From contig NC_135123.1 in the NCBI RefSeq assembly GCF_050908995.1, positions 682,001-746,000 of the forward strand: a stretch of 64,000 nt of DNA. Direction: 5' to 3'. A program made the translations under genes and the position numbers. This document shows positions 10,069 through 21,522 of the stretch, one piece after another (position 1 is the first letter of the stretch; each line of letters begins with the position of its first letter). This DNA is from Andrena cerasifolii. Its lineage: Eukaryota > Arthropoda > Insecta > Hymenoptera > Andrenidae. The notes below the pieces were generated by a model. The model was not told where the DNA came from. It made no database searches and was given only the letters and a program-made list of their open reading frames with translations.

Positions 10069-12362
10069 CAGGGTCAACGTTATAAGCTGCAACCCGCGCG
10101 CGCGCGAACTTGTAAGATGGCAACACCGCCTCACGGATGCATTCCACTACAACCATGCGCCGATATTTCCGCCATCTATGAGCCAATGACGAAAGTGTAG
10201 GGTCTTTTAGGTGCCAGTAGAGGGTGCTTTTGACTTTCGTCAGAGAATATTAAATTTGACGTAGCAGACGGGTAAGAAAAGGGTAGCCATTTTAAGAGTG
10301 CGACCGCGCCGATCCCGTTATCTACGTATGCAATGGTCCAGCAGCGGTATTAGACCACGCTGACGCGTTAGTGGCCCGGGTTGATGAATTTGGAACATTT
10401 TTCGCATAACTTTTGAACTACAAAAAATATCGGAATGCAATTTGCGCCATAAAATGGGGACAAATTATCACCTTCTAATGATGGAAATTTTACCAAATTT
10501 TACGTTTACTTAATTTTTATTTTTTCAATTATTTAACCATAATTGTTGCGACAAGCCTTTACAAACTGTTTATTTAAATATTTTATATAAGTTGTCCCTG
10601 TACCATTACTTTCACAAATTGGTTTCCTTTTTTGCGATTTTATTCTTAATGTAGTGCATGCACAGATCGGAAGTAAGGGGTAACTAATGGGACGTGTCGC
10701 TGTTTCTCTAGCATTCTTTGAATTTTTTCTACAATTTTTGTGTCTGAATGTTTTAACCCTTTAGATATTATACACAACGCCTGTAGTGGCTTCCGTTTAT
10801 GTCATCTTTTGGAATGGTACATGAAAATGCGCAGGCCGGATGCGCGTGATTATTATGTGGTCCCCTCCTCGAAGTGACAGAAAACATAACCTACATGCTA
10901 TACCAGATTTCATAAAGATACAGTTGCGGCGTAATAATAATATTTTGGAAGGATGTTAAGTCATACTCAAAGCTCACAAATGTAGCGTAAAAGAACGAAA
11001 TAGCCAATAAACATTTATTGTCGTGTAGCATATAGGTTACATTTTCTGTCACTTCGAAAAGGGGACCACATAATGATCACGCGCATCCAGCCTGCGCATT
11101 TTCACTAGATCGGGCGGACGCATGGAAGGGTACCTTCCCCACCCTGCAGTAATAGTAGTTGGAACCACAGATGGGCATAAAATCATTTTAAATAAAAAAT
11201 TGATTTCCAATAAATGGCAGAAATTTTATTCGAAACCAATCAAATATAAATAACCCGGAGTTATTTATTATACGAAGCGCCGTAACTAATGTTTTCATTC
11301 GACTGGAATTCATCAGAAGCTTCGAATAATGTTCTCCCTTTTATTTATATTTATATCCGAAAGTTATTTAAAGCTAGGCGAGCATCGAGCGGCTTTGATC
11401 GAAGCCGTCGGCTCCTCGAGCCGAGCGACATTGTATCGTTCATCGGCACCCGTCTAATCTGCAGCGCGAGGTTGCTCGGCGATGTGTCATCGATTATACA
11501 AAAACGGAATTTCTTTATTTTTCATCATATCAATATGAAAGTGACAGCAATGGATTTCTTGCATTCTCCCGATTAAATTGACAAAAACAAAATTTAAATC
11601 GGACTACTTTTAACGAAACGGGCTTTCAATCCTGCAAACTAATTTTATGCGTAATATCGTTAACTGAGACAGTGAGAGCAAACAACGGACTAACCCACAT
11701 TCTTTTCGAAATTGAGGTAGTAGCAATAACGTATTCCAACTTGAACCATATTCTTGAGCCCGGTGTGCGCCACTATGGGGTGACATACGTTAATATAATC
11801 TTTTGAAACGACACGCCACTTTTGTGTGCTTTGATACGCAGGTGGCGAAAAATCAAGCCAACCCTATCGTAGCTAAAATTATTGAAATTGAGACGGGTAC
11901 GAGACCAGTCGACACATTGTTTTCAAACCTTCGTACAGTAATCTGGGGTGCGAGTGGTAAACCGGCCATAAAAGCGGAGCGCCCGGCTCGCTTACCTGAG
12001 TCGGGAAATTCCGAATAGCTCTTTGCGACGTTAATTTGAAAGCGACCATCTTAAAATTCTTGAAGCTCGGGCATCACCGCTGTCCAGCGCTCGCTAGCAG
12101 CTTCGAACGCTGGACCGGTGCGAGAAGTGCCTTCTCGCATGTTTCGCGACATTCAATTTCTCTTACAAGCCTATCATTATATTTTCCTTAAATTGATTCC
12201 GCCCTTATCGTTGATTTCGTCCTATTGTTCACCTACACTACTTTGCTCTAGGTAGTTTTCATATTTCGGCGCATGGTTGGAGTGGAATGCGTCCGTGAGG
12301 CGGTGTTACCATTTTACAAGTTCGCGCGCGCGCGCGGGTTGCAGCTTATAACGTTGACCCTG
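10069..12362. mobile_element. DNA transposon with ~100-bp CAGGGTCAACG TIRs
   Basis: The left end reads CAGGGTCAACGTTATAAGC and the right end is its complement. Similarity continues for about 100 bp, including a (CG)n tract and a segment ending near CGGCGCATGGTTG. It is flanked by TA-rich DNA (TATATA runs), consistent with a TA target. I find no transposase in the interior, so this is a non-autonomous member or a decayed one. A palindromic MITE is nested at 10822-11104. Confidence 0.7.
10822..11104. mobile_element. Short palindromic MITE (TGAAAATGCGCAGG)
   Basis: The outer sequence TGAAAATGCGCAGGCCGG and a long following stretch recur inverted at 11030-11104, so the 283-bp element would fold into a hairpin. 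A half copy lies at 23219-23400. No target duplication is clear. Confidence 0.65.
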
Positions 12363-12539
12363 TATATATATATATATATAGTGTTTGTGCGGATTTAGCT
12401 TCCGCTGATACCACGTGTTCTTCCTTCCTTCCACTTTAATTCTTGTATTTCTTGCTTGCACTCTGAAAGTTAATTTATCTGTTTTGTTTTGTTTTGTTTA
12501 ATAGTTTATATTTGTGTATTCATGCTGGCAAAGGCCTGT

Positions 12540-13502
12540 ACAATGTTGGTTATGATTTCCATGTCGTCGCTAAAAGCTAGGGCTCTAATGTCATATGGAC
12601 CTTGTATCTCTTTCGTCTGTATGAAATTGGTGAAATTGTCTGTAATGTCTTTATTTAGAGGATATGTGAATATCATGTGATTTAGATCTTCTTATTCGTA
12701 TCCGCACTTGCATTTGGGATCTGGTATGATGGAGATTTTGTATAGGTGTGCATTGGTTCTGTGATAATTGCTTCTAATCCTATTTATTATTGATATTGTT
12801 TTCCTAGTTGGTTTTTGTGTAAAATTTTTAAACCAGTGTGAGTTTAATTTTATATTTTCAATTGTTAGTTTGAAGTAACTGTTGTTATTTGTTTGCGATA
12901 TTGTCTCTAGTTCTTTTTTTCAGTTTAGAATGGATGTGGATTTGAGGGCCTTTCTGGCTGCTTTACTTGTGAGCTTCGTTGGAATTTGCCTTCCTGCTTC
13001 TCTTCCGGCTTTTGCCAGTCGATCTACCTTATCACTATTTTCCACGCCTATGTGGCCTGGGCACCATATGAAAAGAATTTTTTTGTTTATGGATTGGCAT
13101 CTATACGCTAGGAATTTTATTTCCATTGTATATTGGTTTTCCTGTATATTGTGATTTATTTGGTTTAATTTATTAATGAGGTGTTTAGCGTCTGATATTA
13201 TCTTACAAGATTCATAAGTGCTGGTTTTGAAGAATTTAATCGCTTCTATAATTGCTATTGCCTCTAAAGTTTCTGGTGAATGTTCTTTGGATAGGCTAAA
13301 TGTGCCTGCTTTTGTGGTTCCCTCGTTGTCATTATTTTCTATCGTTTTTTTGTGCCCAGATCCGTCTGTGTATATGTCTATGTCATAAGGTGGGAGTTCA
13401 TTTAATTTTTTGTTGAATGTTTCATTTGGTTTTTCTGCTTGTTTCATAATCTCTCGTATTTCTGTGTTTATTTCTATCTTGTTGAATTGAATTTGTATTG
13501 GG
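12540..13502 (-). pseudogene. LINE RNase H and C-terminal zinc-binding region
   Basis: RNase H would remove RNA from the RNA/DNA hybrid during target-primed reverse transcription. The minus-strand frame 13447-12920 shows the catalytic pattern IYTDGSG, an EAIAIIEAI helix, IISDAKHL and WCPGHIGVENSDKVD. After a stop at 12920 the frame resumes to about 12540 with a CxC..H element (PKCKCGYE, DLNHMIF) of the kind found at the C-terminus of Jockey/I-like pol proteins. Its upstream end is cut by the solo LTR at 13503-14324; the thumb segment continues beyond it. Confidence 0.75.
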
Positions 13503-14324
13503 TGTTACATGGACCCTTTAGGTCCATCCCGTGCTTGCTGTCGAGTGGTGCTGAGCCCGTGGCAACAGCGATGGGGACAGCGACCGCGCTCGGCCCAATT
13601 CCCCAATTATTTCTCAATAATCAGGGAATTGGTGAAGCAAGCGACAGCTGCCGATGGGGCAGTTTCCCCCATTCGTAGGGATCGTTCGAGGTTCGGCCCG
13701 CGATCGGGAGCCGCTAAAAGATTCATTCTTATTCGAGTGCTCGAGTTAGGAAGTCGCGATGGACCAGAGGACCGTCTAGATACCGCGACCACGTCTCCAC
13801 GCAGATTCCGCGAAGCGCGATCGGCCGATAGTATTTCGTAAGAAGGGTAACTCCGTCCGACACACAGGAAACGGCATAGCCGGGAGAGCCCTTGCGCGTC
13901 AATCGAGACCGACGTAGGACCGCTTAGAAGTACGTTAGAGACAGTGCGGTACGACGGGCTCTAGGCCACCGACATCCGAGAAGCACAGCGAGCAACCACG
14001 ACCTACCCGTGGGTCAGCGACACTGCGAGCGACCGAAACACGAGACGGCAAGCGTGCCGCAAGACACCCGAGCGACACGGCGAGCGACAGCCAAGGCGAA
14101 GCGCTGTCTCGAGGTAAAGTCATTTAACTTCTGTAACAATATATGTACCCTTATCGTTTTTCCACCTTATCCCCTGAACTTTATTCTTTCTACCCCTTTT
14201 CACCTTCCTTATCTCCGGTAAGTATAGTCAAGGTGGGCCTTAGCCCTTCGATAGAGCAAGAACCCGGTAAATCATTCCAACCGCTCGGGGTGATTTACAG
14301 GAAGTCCTATATCGGGACGTAACA
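13503..14324. mobile_element. Solo LTR with TGGG target duplication
   Basis: It starts TGTTACATGGACCC and ends CGGGACGTAACA, with TGTTAC/GTAACA terminal inverted repeats. TGGG flanks both sides (13499-13502, 14325-14328). It sits inside the RNase H side of the LINE. The inside is GC-rich without coding potential. Gypsy-type by its 4-bp duplication; orientation is uncertain. Confidence 0.75.
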
Positions 14325-14641
14325 TGGGTATTCATATAATATCGGTAGGTTTGTATGATGTATTTTTTCCAGTATAGATTTTATGCTATTCCATCTTTTT
14401 AGTAGTGAAATGTTAAACCTATGGTTTACTGATTTTTTGAGTAAAGTATCTATATATGTTTTAGTTTTGTTTTAAGTTTATGTGATGTTTATGTATAGCA
14501 ATTTACTAGGTAATTATTTGATATCATTTCTGCTCTTTGGTATATGTTCATTTCCTTAGACATGTGCCATAATATTGCATTAGGAGTTGACTGCATTAAT
14601 CCCAATTTTTTTTTAAAGCAGATTGAGTTAAAGTGTTAATA
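14325..14641 (-). pseudogene. LINE reverse transcriptase thumb fragment
   Basis: The minus-strand reading contains LGLMQSTPNAILWHM, typical of the region after the RT palm in Jockey-like elements. It then runs through several stops to the solo LTR boundary. The sequence resumes in the RNase H segment on the far side. The catalytic palm with its YxDD box is absent from the window. Confidence 0.6.
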
Positions 14642-16483
14642 CCCTGATAACCAGATCAGGCAGCAGAATCTGCCGGCAGCTGCGATGCAGCCTACGTCCG
14701 CAGTCAGCTACGGTTCTGCCGGCAGGGTCTGCTTGTCAGGGTCTGCCGGCAGATCGACGGCAGATCGACGGCAGTTCATGCTGCTCGCCTGACACATCCA
14801 ACAGCGCCATCTGAAGGCCACAATTGCCAAAGAATTTCCTACACGTGACGTCACATGGACCTACGTGCATCCCTACCCCACATGACCAACAAGCAGATTC
14901 TACAGTTTATTAAATAATTAATTCTACTTATTTCAAAAAGTATTTATTCTTTCTTTAATAATATACAGGATCAGTGATTACAATTGTTACAAAATAATAT
15001 AAGCGCATATAAATCCAAAGAGGGACTTTCAACATTTACATTTACAAATACACGTCCCGTAACCACTGGTACCTAGTAGGGGTGATATGAGGAAATTTCA
15101 TTCAGTATTTTCGACTTCTTTTTTGTGTAGAATCATCATGTTCCCCGTTGTGTTAGCGCTGAAAACAAATACAATATTAGTATAAAATTAAACGTAACGT
15201 ATGAATAAACAGGATACATGCGATACTTACTTCAGCTCCTTCTCCACACAGTACACAGTCTAGGCGATCATGCTTGCTCCTGCGAACATTAAAATTTATA
15301 AGAAAATATGTCTTAAATTATTATCTACTAAACAAGACGCTAAAGATTCGCACTTTGCGCATAACCCTACTTTTCTGTCTTGCAGATAATGCGAATCTCG
15401 ATGTCCGCGACGTAGATAATTAGAAATTATTCAATTCTATAATTACGTTTGCCTTCTGGATACGTCGAGATGATTTGTTTGGATATTGATGGATGAGATT
15501 ACTTAGAATATTCTTTAAGCGTACGTCTTCAAGCACAACGGGCAACGGGTGCCACTTCCAGTTTTCGAGGTCTGAGGTGGCAGTCACTGGCAGTGGCAGT
15601 CAGTGCCGGCAAAATCGAAGAATATTCTAAGTAATTTCATCCATCAATATCCAGACAAAGCATCTCGTCGTATCCAGAAGGCAAACGTAATTATGGAATT
15701 GAATACTTTCTAATTATCTACGTCGCGGAAATCAAGATTCGCATTATCTGCAAGACAGAAAAGTAGGGTTATGCGCAAAGTGCGAATGTTTAGCGTCTTG
15801 TTTAGTAGATAATAATTTAAGACATATTTTCTTATAAATTTTAATGTTCGCAGGAGCAAGCATGATCGCCTAGACTGTGTACTGTGTGGAGAAGGAGCTG
15901 AAGTAAGTATCGCATGTATCCTGTTTATTCATACGTTACGTTTAATTTTATACTAATATTGTATTTGTTTTCAGCGCTAACACAACGGGGAACATGATGA
16001 TTCTACACAAAAAAGAAGTCGAAAATACTGAATGAAATTTCCTCATATCACCCCTACTAGGTACCAGTGGTTACGGGACGTGTATTTGTAAATGTAAATG
16101 TTGAAAGTCCCTCTTTGGATTTATATGCGCTTATATTATTTTGTAACAATTGTAAGCACTCATCCTGTATATTATTAAAGAAAGAATAAATACTTTTTGA
16201 AACAAGTAGAATTAATTATTTAATAAACTGTAGGATCTGCTTGTTGGTCATGTGGGGTAGGGATGCACGTAGGTCCATGTGACGTCACGCGTAGGAAATT
16301 CTTTGGCAATTGTGCCCTTCAGATGGCGCTGTTGGATGTGTCAGGCGAGCAGCAGGACCTACCGTCGATTCAACCGTAGCTGAATGCGGACGAGGCTGCA
16401 TCGCAGCTGCCGGTAGATCCTGCGCTCTCCTGGCAGACCCTGCTGTCAATCTGGCAGCAGACTGCAGGAAGATGGCTATCAGG
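14642..16483. mobile_element. Fold-back CACTA derivative
   Basis: The ends CCCTGATAACC and CCTGATAGCC (reversed) match the big CACTA element, as do the subterminal blocks. Two arms of about 880 bp (14642-15519, 15624-16483) pair around a spacer of about 105 bp. The spacer keeps the GAGGTGGCAGTCA leader of the transposase gene. Each arm carries a copy of the transposase first-exon region and fragments of the 3' gene's splice sites. It has no complete gene and would depend on a transposase supplied elsewhere. Confidence 0.75.
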
Positions 16484-17641
16484 ATTGTTATTGGATTTAG
16501 GAATTGTTTTTGGTTCCAGTTATATAAGGCTCTTTTGTTTACTTCCTTATAATATAATCCAATTATTTGGTTTTCACTTAGTATATTTTTTTTTATTGTT
16601 TCTTTTGCTTTCTTATGGTCTATATTCAAATAGCTCATAGTGGTTGCCAATATTTTTTTATATTGTAAGGAGGGACAATTTATGTCAAAAGTTTGATGGT
16701 TTCCCTTGCAATTATAACATTTGCTTACTGCCTTGCATTCTTCAACATCTTGGTGTTCCATTTCGGTGCAAGTTACGCATCTTTTTTGTTCTGTACACTG
16801 TGAAGATATGTATCCATATCTTAAGCAGCTATTACATTTTTTAATGCTCTTCCTTATCGGCGCTACCTTACATTTGACGTACCATATTGTAATATTCTGA
16901 GGGAGTGAATCTCCTTTGATTACTATTTTTATAGCGTTTGTTGGAATTTGTCACTTCCTTTATCGTATCTCATTAGTCTTTCTATTTCTAATACTTCTGG
17001 ATTAGATTCATGTTCTTCTATTCCTTGCTTGATTTCATCTATATATTCATTTCTTTGGGGATGTCATATACTATTATGCGTCTATGTACTTTGTAGTCTG
17101 GTATATATGTGTACCATTCTGCTAGTTTGATTTTAGCTTTGTCTACAAACTCGTTCGCATATATGTGATTATTGAATGTTAATTGTATTTTGTCTTTTCC
17201 CAGCTTATTAATTTTTTGGAGCTGGGTTGCAAGTGGTGCAATCTTTTTTCCTAGTTGTAAAGGGTGTAAGTTCCCTAAATTGTGTGTCTCGTCTCTTGCC
17301 GTCATTTGGACTATGAATGGTCCGGATATATTGTTGTCATATTTGTTATTTTGTTGCATTTCATAGAATTTATTTTGTTTTGTTTTTTTATTTGTTAAAT
17401 TTGTGTTTGTATTGTCATTTATTGATGATTTAGCATCTTCTTGGATTGTCCTTTTTAATAAATTTATTTGTTGTGTGAAAGTATTATGGCATGAGAAGGA
17501 GTTAATGCCTATAATTTCCATAATTTGGTTGTTATTTGGGGGCTGTGTAGGATTTTTATTTGTTGTTAAATGATTTTGAGATTTGTTAAAATCTAGTGTA
17601 TTTTTCTTCTTTATATTATCCTCAAATTCCATTTCTTCCAT
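16484..17641 (-). pseudogene. LINE ORF1 (gag-like) with three zinc knuckles
   Basis: ORF1 protein binds the element's RNA. The minus-strand frame opens at 17641 with an Asn/Lys/Gln-rich N-terminal region and runs to a stop at 17039. After frameshifts the reading continues to about 16500 with three CCHC/CCCC-like knuckles (CNSCLRYGYISSQC, CVTCTEMEHQDVEEC, CYNCKGNHQTFDINC). The C-terminal end is cut by the CACTA fold-back element. The knuckle trio and low-complexity N-terminus match Jockey/I-type ORF1 proteins. Several stops and shifts make it a pseudogene. Confidence 0.65.
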
Positions 17642-17700
17642 GTTCGATTGTATTGTGATGTGTATGTAGTCTCGTGTGATTTGTAGGTTATTTCCCTATA

Positions 17701-18470
17701 TTTTCTTCTATTTCTTCTTACCTTGTGTCAGGATTGTGTGAAATGAGATGTTTTAGATTCACACTTTTCCTTTTATTCACTTCCTACTCTAATTAGAGTA
17801 GGATTTTACTTTTAGAACTTTTTTTTAATTGATTTCTATTATTTCGCCACTTAACTTGCCGTGTTTACTCGTTTACGTTCTAACCGGAAGTCCCACTAAT
17901 AGTATAACGGGTGCAGCACGCATGCAACATTTCACACACTTTAGAGTAGTTCATGAGTTAGACGCTGTTGATTAGTAGAAGACGCTAAATTCAGTTCTCA
18001 AATTACAGGTCGGTAACACAGTTTCGCTGAAGACACAAACTTCCATAAACCCTAACCTAGAACTACACACTTTTGACCGCAAATACTGAAACAAATATAC
18101 AAAAACTGTACAAAAATATTATGCGATCTGTATAAAAACTAAATGAAAACAATATAAAAACTGTATAAAACCTGTTTGCAAACATTTGGTCAAAAACATC
18201 GAAACAAATGCATCTGTTTTTTGTTTTCCGTTGTTCTGGAATTATTCATAAACATTTGTATGTATGGAGATCTAATTAGGCTTTACGTGTTCGATCTATC
18301 CATACTTCGTAGATGGTTTGGATTATTTAGACAGCGCTTACAATCCCTGGTTTCCTTTAACTAATCTGTAAAATAACACACAGATGTCTTAAAAACATTT
18401 TAAACGCTTCTTCTAGACCTAACCAAAATGTTTTAAAAACGTGTTACAATCGCCTGTGTCGGACGTAACC
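17701..18470. other. AT-rich stretch, no gene seen
   Basis: It probably includes the 5' leader of the LINE on its left side. No reading frame or terminus can be supported. Words of the form AAAACTGTATAAAA recur between 18100 and 18180. Confidence 0.35.
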
Positions 18471-18671
18471 AAAGCGTACTCTGGATGTTTTGAAAACGTT
18501 TGCAAAATACGTTTTTAAAACTCCTTCTGAACGTTTCCTGTACGTTTTCTGAACGTTTCCAAAACGTACAGGAAACGTTTTAAAACCGTCCATTTTCACA
18601 AATCAAGCTATGGACGTTCAGACGTAAAATGTACGTAAAATGTACGTTTTCAAAACGTCCTGTGCTATCTG
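18471..18671. repeat. Orphan CACTA-like end with AAACGT subterminal repeats
   Basis: A dense set of GAACGTTTCC, AAAACGT and TACGTTTT words precedes CCTGTGCTATCTGG at 18658-18671. This is the same terminal shape as at 10043. No partner terminus is visible. Confidence 0.4.
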
Positions 18672-18796
18672 GATCTGTACCTTTCTATTCTCTGCCATTT
18701 CCCTGTGCTTTGCTGCACCTTAAAGAAGAATTTCGAGGAAACATTTCATTCAATTTTACAGTAATCAATATTAGGAACAGTAAAATAAGGGTGATA

Positions 18797-18952
18797 GTTA
18801 CCCTGATAGTCAAATCTGGGGAGCAGAATCTGACATCAGAACCGTAGTCGTCTGTGTCCGCATTTGGCTGCGTTCTGAGGTGCACAGACTGATGTCAGTG
18901 TCTGATGTCAGATCGGCAGCAGATCTGCAGCAGATTTTGCCGTCTGCTTGAC
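18797..18952. repeat. CACTA-like terminus cut by an LTR element
   Basis: TACCCTGATAGTCAAATCTG followed by GCAGCAGAATCTGACATCAG-type subterminal repeats resembles the end of the 14642 element. It belongs to a different subfamily, with TGATGTCAG in place of TGCCGGCAG. The match stops where the LTR begins at 18953, so the LTR element inserted into or beside it. Confidence 0.5.
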
Positions 18953-19399
18953 TGTGGGGAGTGAGCTACCCCCTCCCTGCGTACTATGCAGGAGTGGGGA
19001 TCCGACGAGCTCGTGCGTGCGTTGCCATGCAGGCTTGCCCCAGTCTGCGCTGAGTAGCCTTCAGAGACGTTCGATATATTGTACGTTCCGTTTCAACCTC
19101 GTCACCACGTGTTCTGTGGTGCTGAGTATTCGTATAGCTATGAGGCTGTCAGATTGTTGGCTTGTGTCCGTTGGACATATTGGGCCTAGTTTATGTCCAG
19201 CCCTTTGAACAAGGCTGTTTGGTTGATCAGCTCGTTGATGAGCAATTTCGCGTGCACCAATAAAGTTCTTTGGTTACATCAAACGTGCATCTTCAGTTCA
19301 TCCTTCTCATCCCGAACACGTATGCGGCAGTAGGATCGCAGGAAGGAAGAAGTCGGTGTCTTCTCATTCCATTTACCACCACCGGTATCACTTCCTACA
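18953..19399 (+). repeat. 5' LTR of a Gypsy-like element
   Basis: It begins TGTGGGGAGTGAGC, has AATAAA at 19259, and ends TTCCTACA directly before TTGGTGACCCCGCC, a primer-binding-site-like sequence starting at 19400. No 3' LTR is present in the window, so the element is truncated. Confidence 0.6.
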
Positions 19400-20164
19400 T
19401 TGGTGACCCCGCCTTTGGTTGAGAAGCTGGATTCTGGTCGGCCAGCCTGTTCCTGTATTCTGAGGGTAGTCACCTTTTCTGGATCATCCCGGCGGCTGTG
19501 GTCGTTCCAGCAGGTGTTATCGCACCTACGTATGCTTTTCCTTGGACCGTCCTTTCTAGGAGGGAATTGCGAGCTTTTCTGCTCGCCTGAGCCATCACCG
19601 GGAGGTACTACGTCGTTGGAGACGGCAGTGCTGAGCTTCGCGGAGATGGAAATCGTCTTCTTGCTTCCGAGGATCATCCCTTGGCGTCCAGTGAACCGAG
19701 GCATTGTGTGCCAGACACTGGATCAACGTGGATTTGTAGTAAGCGAAGTGGCAAATTTATTGTAGTTTTGCGCATTGGATGATTCTATGTACGCAGTATT
19801 GCGTTTGACCTTCGGATTTGTTGTGTCTCGCGCGAGCGTCATATATTCGCAAGCGTCGATTTTGCCAAACGTTGTGCGGATTCCGAGAATTTGGCGGTTG
19901 CCGAGGGTTGCGAGTAATTTGCAACAGCGCGATTTCGTTGTCTTTTTTACGCGCCCTACCGCGTTCGCCCGCGGGCCCGGAGGTCGGTGAATCATTATCG
20001 CGGTAGATTTTGCTGACAAATATGACGGCGATACATTGTATTATATGTTCGGAAGAACTTTGTACATAGTATTTTATTACGTTTCCATACATATCAATAT
20101 TATAATTCAGCGTTTTTTACAGTATACTTATTTTATTGTAATATTTAGTGTAGTACATTTTAAA

Positions 20165-20546
20165 ATGCCGTCGACCGGAGAAACTTCGGACGAATCTCAA
20201 TACGATTCATTTTCGAATTAGGTGCGTATCGATCACTATCGGATACCAAAAATACCGCCATTCTTTAAACCGGACCCGGCATTATGGTTCTTGCAAGTAG
20301 AATCGACACTGCGTGGCGCCCAGATCGCGGTAGAATCCACTAAGGCCGATGTGGTCATTGCGACGTTGGATTTCGAGGTCGTGTCTGCGATTAGAGACCT
20401 CATCGCGCAGGTTCCGCGTCCGGAGGATATATTTGTCCAAATAAAAAAGCGGATCATCTCAACCTTTGCGGTTTCGGCGGAATCTAATCTGCGAAAATTA
20501 TTAAAAGGCCAAGTTTAAACGGCTGGTGAACCTTCATTAACATTAA
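20165..20546 (+). pseudogene. Gypsy gag fragment
   Basis: Reading from ATG 20165, the frame has an in-frame TAG at 20219-20221. It then encodes a region with PPFFKPDPALWFLQVES, the N-terminal signature of insect CsRn1-like Gag (compare the gag at 26195). A second stop lies at 20516-20518, and recognisable similarity ends near 20546. It follows the 18953 LTR after a leader of about 770 bp. Only the N-terminal half of the capsid-like part remains; protease and polymerase are absent. Confidence 0.65.
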
Positions 20547-21522
20547 CCCTTCGTGGTCATAACTCATTATAATCACACGTTGGTCACACGGGGTTCATTG
20601 TACCCAGCGTAATTTTTTAGTTACCATTTTCGTATTTTTGATCTTTTAACTTTTCAGTGATAATGGTACTCGTAATACTCATACAATCGTGCTCTAATAG
20701 TATTTTTCTAGAAATGTAAATTTCGACAAGATGAAATTTATAGTTAAAGAAATAGTTGTGGAAAGAAGCGACTTTTTCTGTTAAAATTCACCAAATTTTT
20801 AAATTTTAATAGTAAGGCCTGAACATTTTCAGAAATATTGGGAAAGACATATACTTCAGGAAGAAAATTAGTTTAGTGCTGGGCGTGGCAAAAAAAGACT
20901 TTATTCTCAGATAGGAAGTGTTCTATGTTCAGCAGAAATGAAATCGAAAATTGGCATATAAGTATGGTTATTTATTCGCTAGAAATAAAATAAAAAACAT
21001 CTTTGGCAGGGTTTTACGGTGTATTAATACCCTGTCCAAAACAAAAAAGTTCTTATATCTGAAATAAAAATACTTAAGGGGGTAGACACGTCACGTGACC
21101 TGGCCGATTTGGCAGGTCGGTATTACAGCAGGTTTTTTTTGCACAGAAATGGTATTATCCATAGATACGCCGCTGCCTGGTGCACGCGAGAGGGAGCTGT
21201 TTGCTACTTCCGTATTTTATTCTGAATAAGGAAATAAATTCTGAGCTGTTGCGTTGTACTAATAAAAATTTAAACGGATAGTCGGTTGGTACTGCAAACG
21301 TAGAAAATTCATTGTACATTTTAATTACTTAAAATGTGCTTATGCTACAATATTCTACGTTAGCAGTAAAGAATTATAAGTGAAAAGGGAAAATAGATGA
21401 GGAGATGTCTCCAGAAAATGAAGTTTGTTAGTTTAGACATTTTTTTATTAGCAAAGCACCGAAACAGAATATGAAATACACTTATTACACGTCCTAGGTA
21501 GGAAGCAGTCATGAACAAACAT
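20547..21522. other. AT-rich stretch, possibly an old DNA-transposon end
   Basis: The left edge reads TTAA then CCCTTCGTGGTCATAACTC with TTGGTCACACGGGG shortly after, which looks like a piggyBac-type terminus. No matching right end is found, and 21074 has only TTAAGGGGGTAGACACG. No reading frame is supported. Confidence 0.25.

Larger units (their letters stand above)
12373..17700 (-). mobile_element. Non-LTR retrotransposon (Jockey/I-like), deleted and interrupted
   Basis: On the minus strand the order is ORF1 with zinc knuckles (17641-16484), the RT thumb segment (14641-14325), RNase H and a C-terminal Cys-rich region (13502-12540), then an AAAAC-type tail near 12480-12505. A fold-back CACTA derivative (14642-16483) and a solo LTR (13503-14324) split it. 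The endonuclease and the RT palm and fingers are missing between ORF1 and the thumb, so the copy is dead. Confidence 0.7.

Noticed and set aside
20547..21080. piggyBac-like TTAA/CCCTT end
   Set aside because: No matching opposite terminus and no transposase; kept only as a note.
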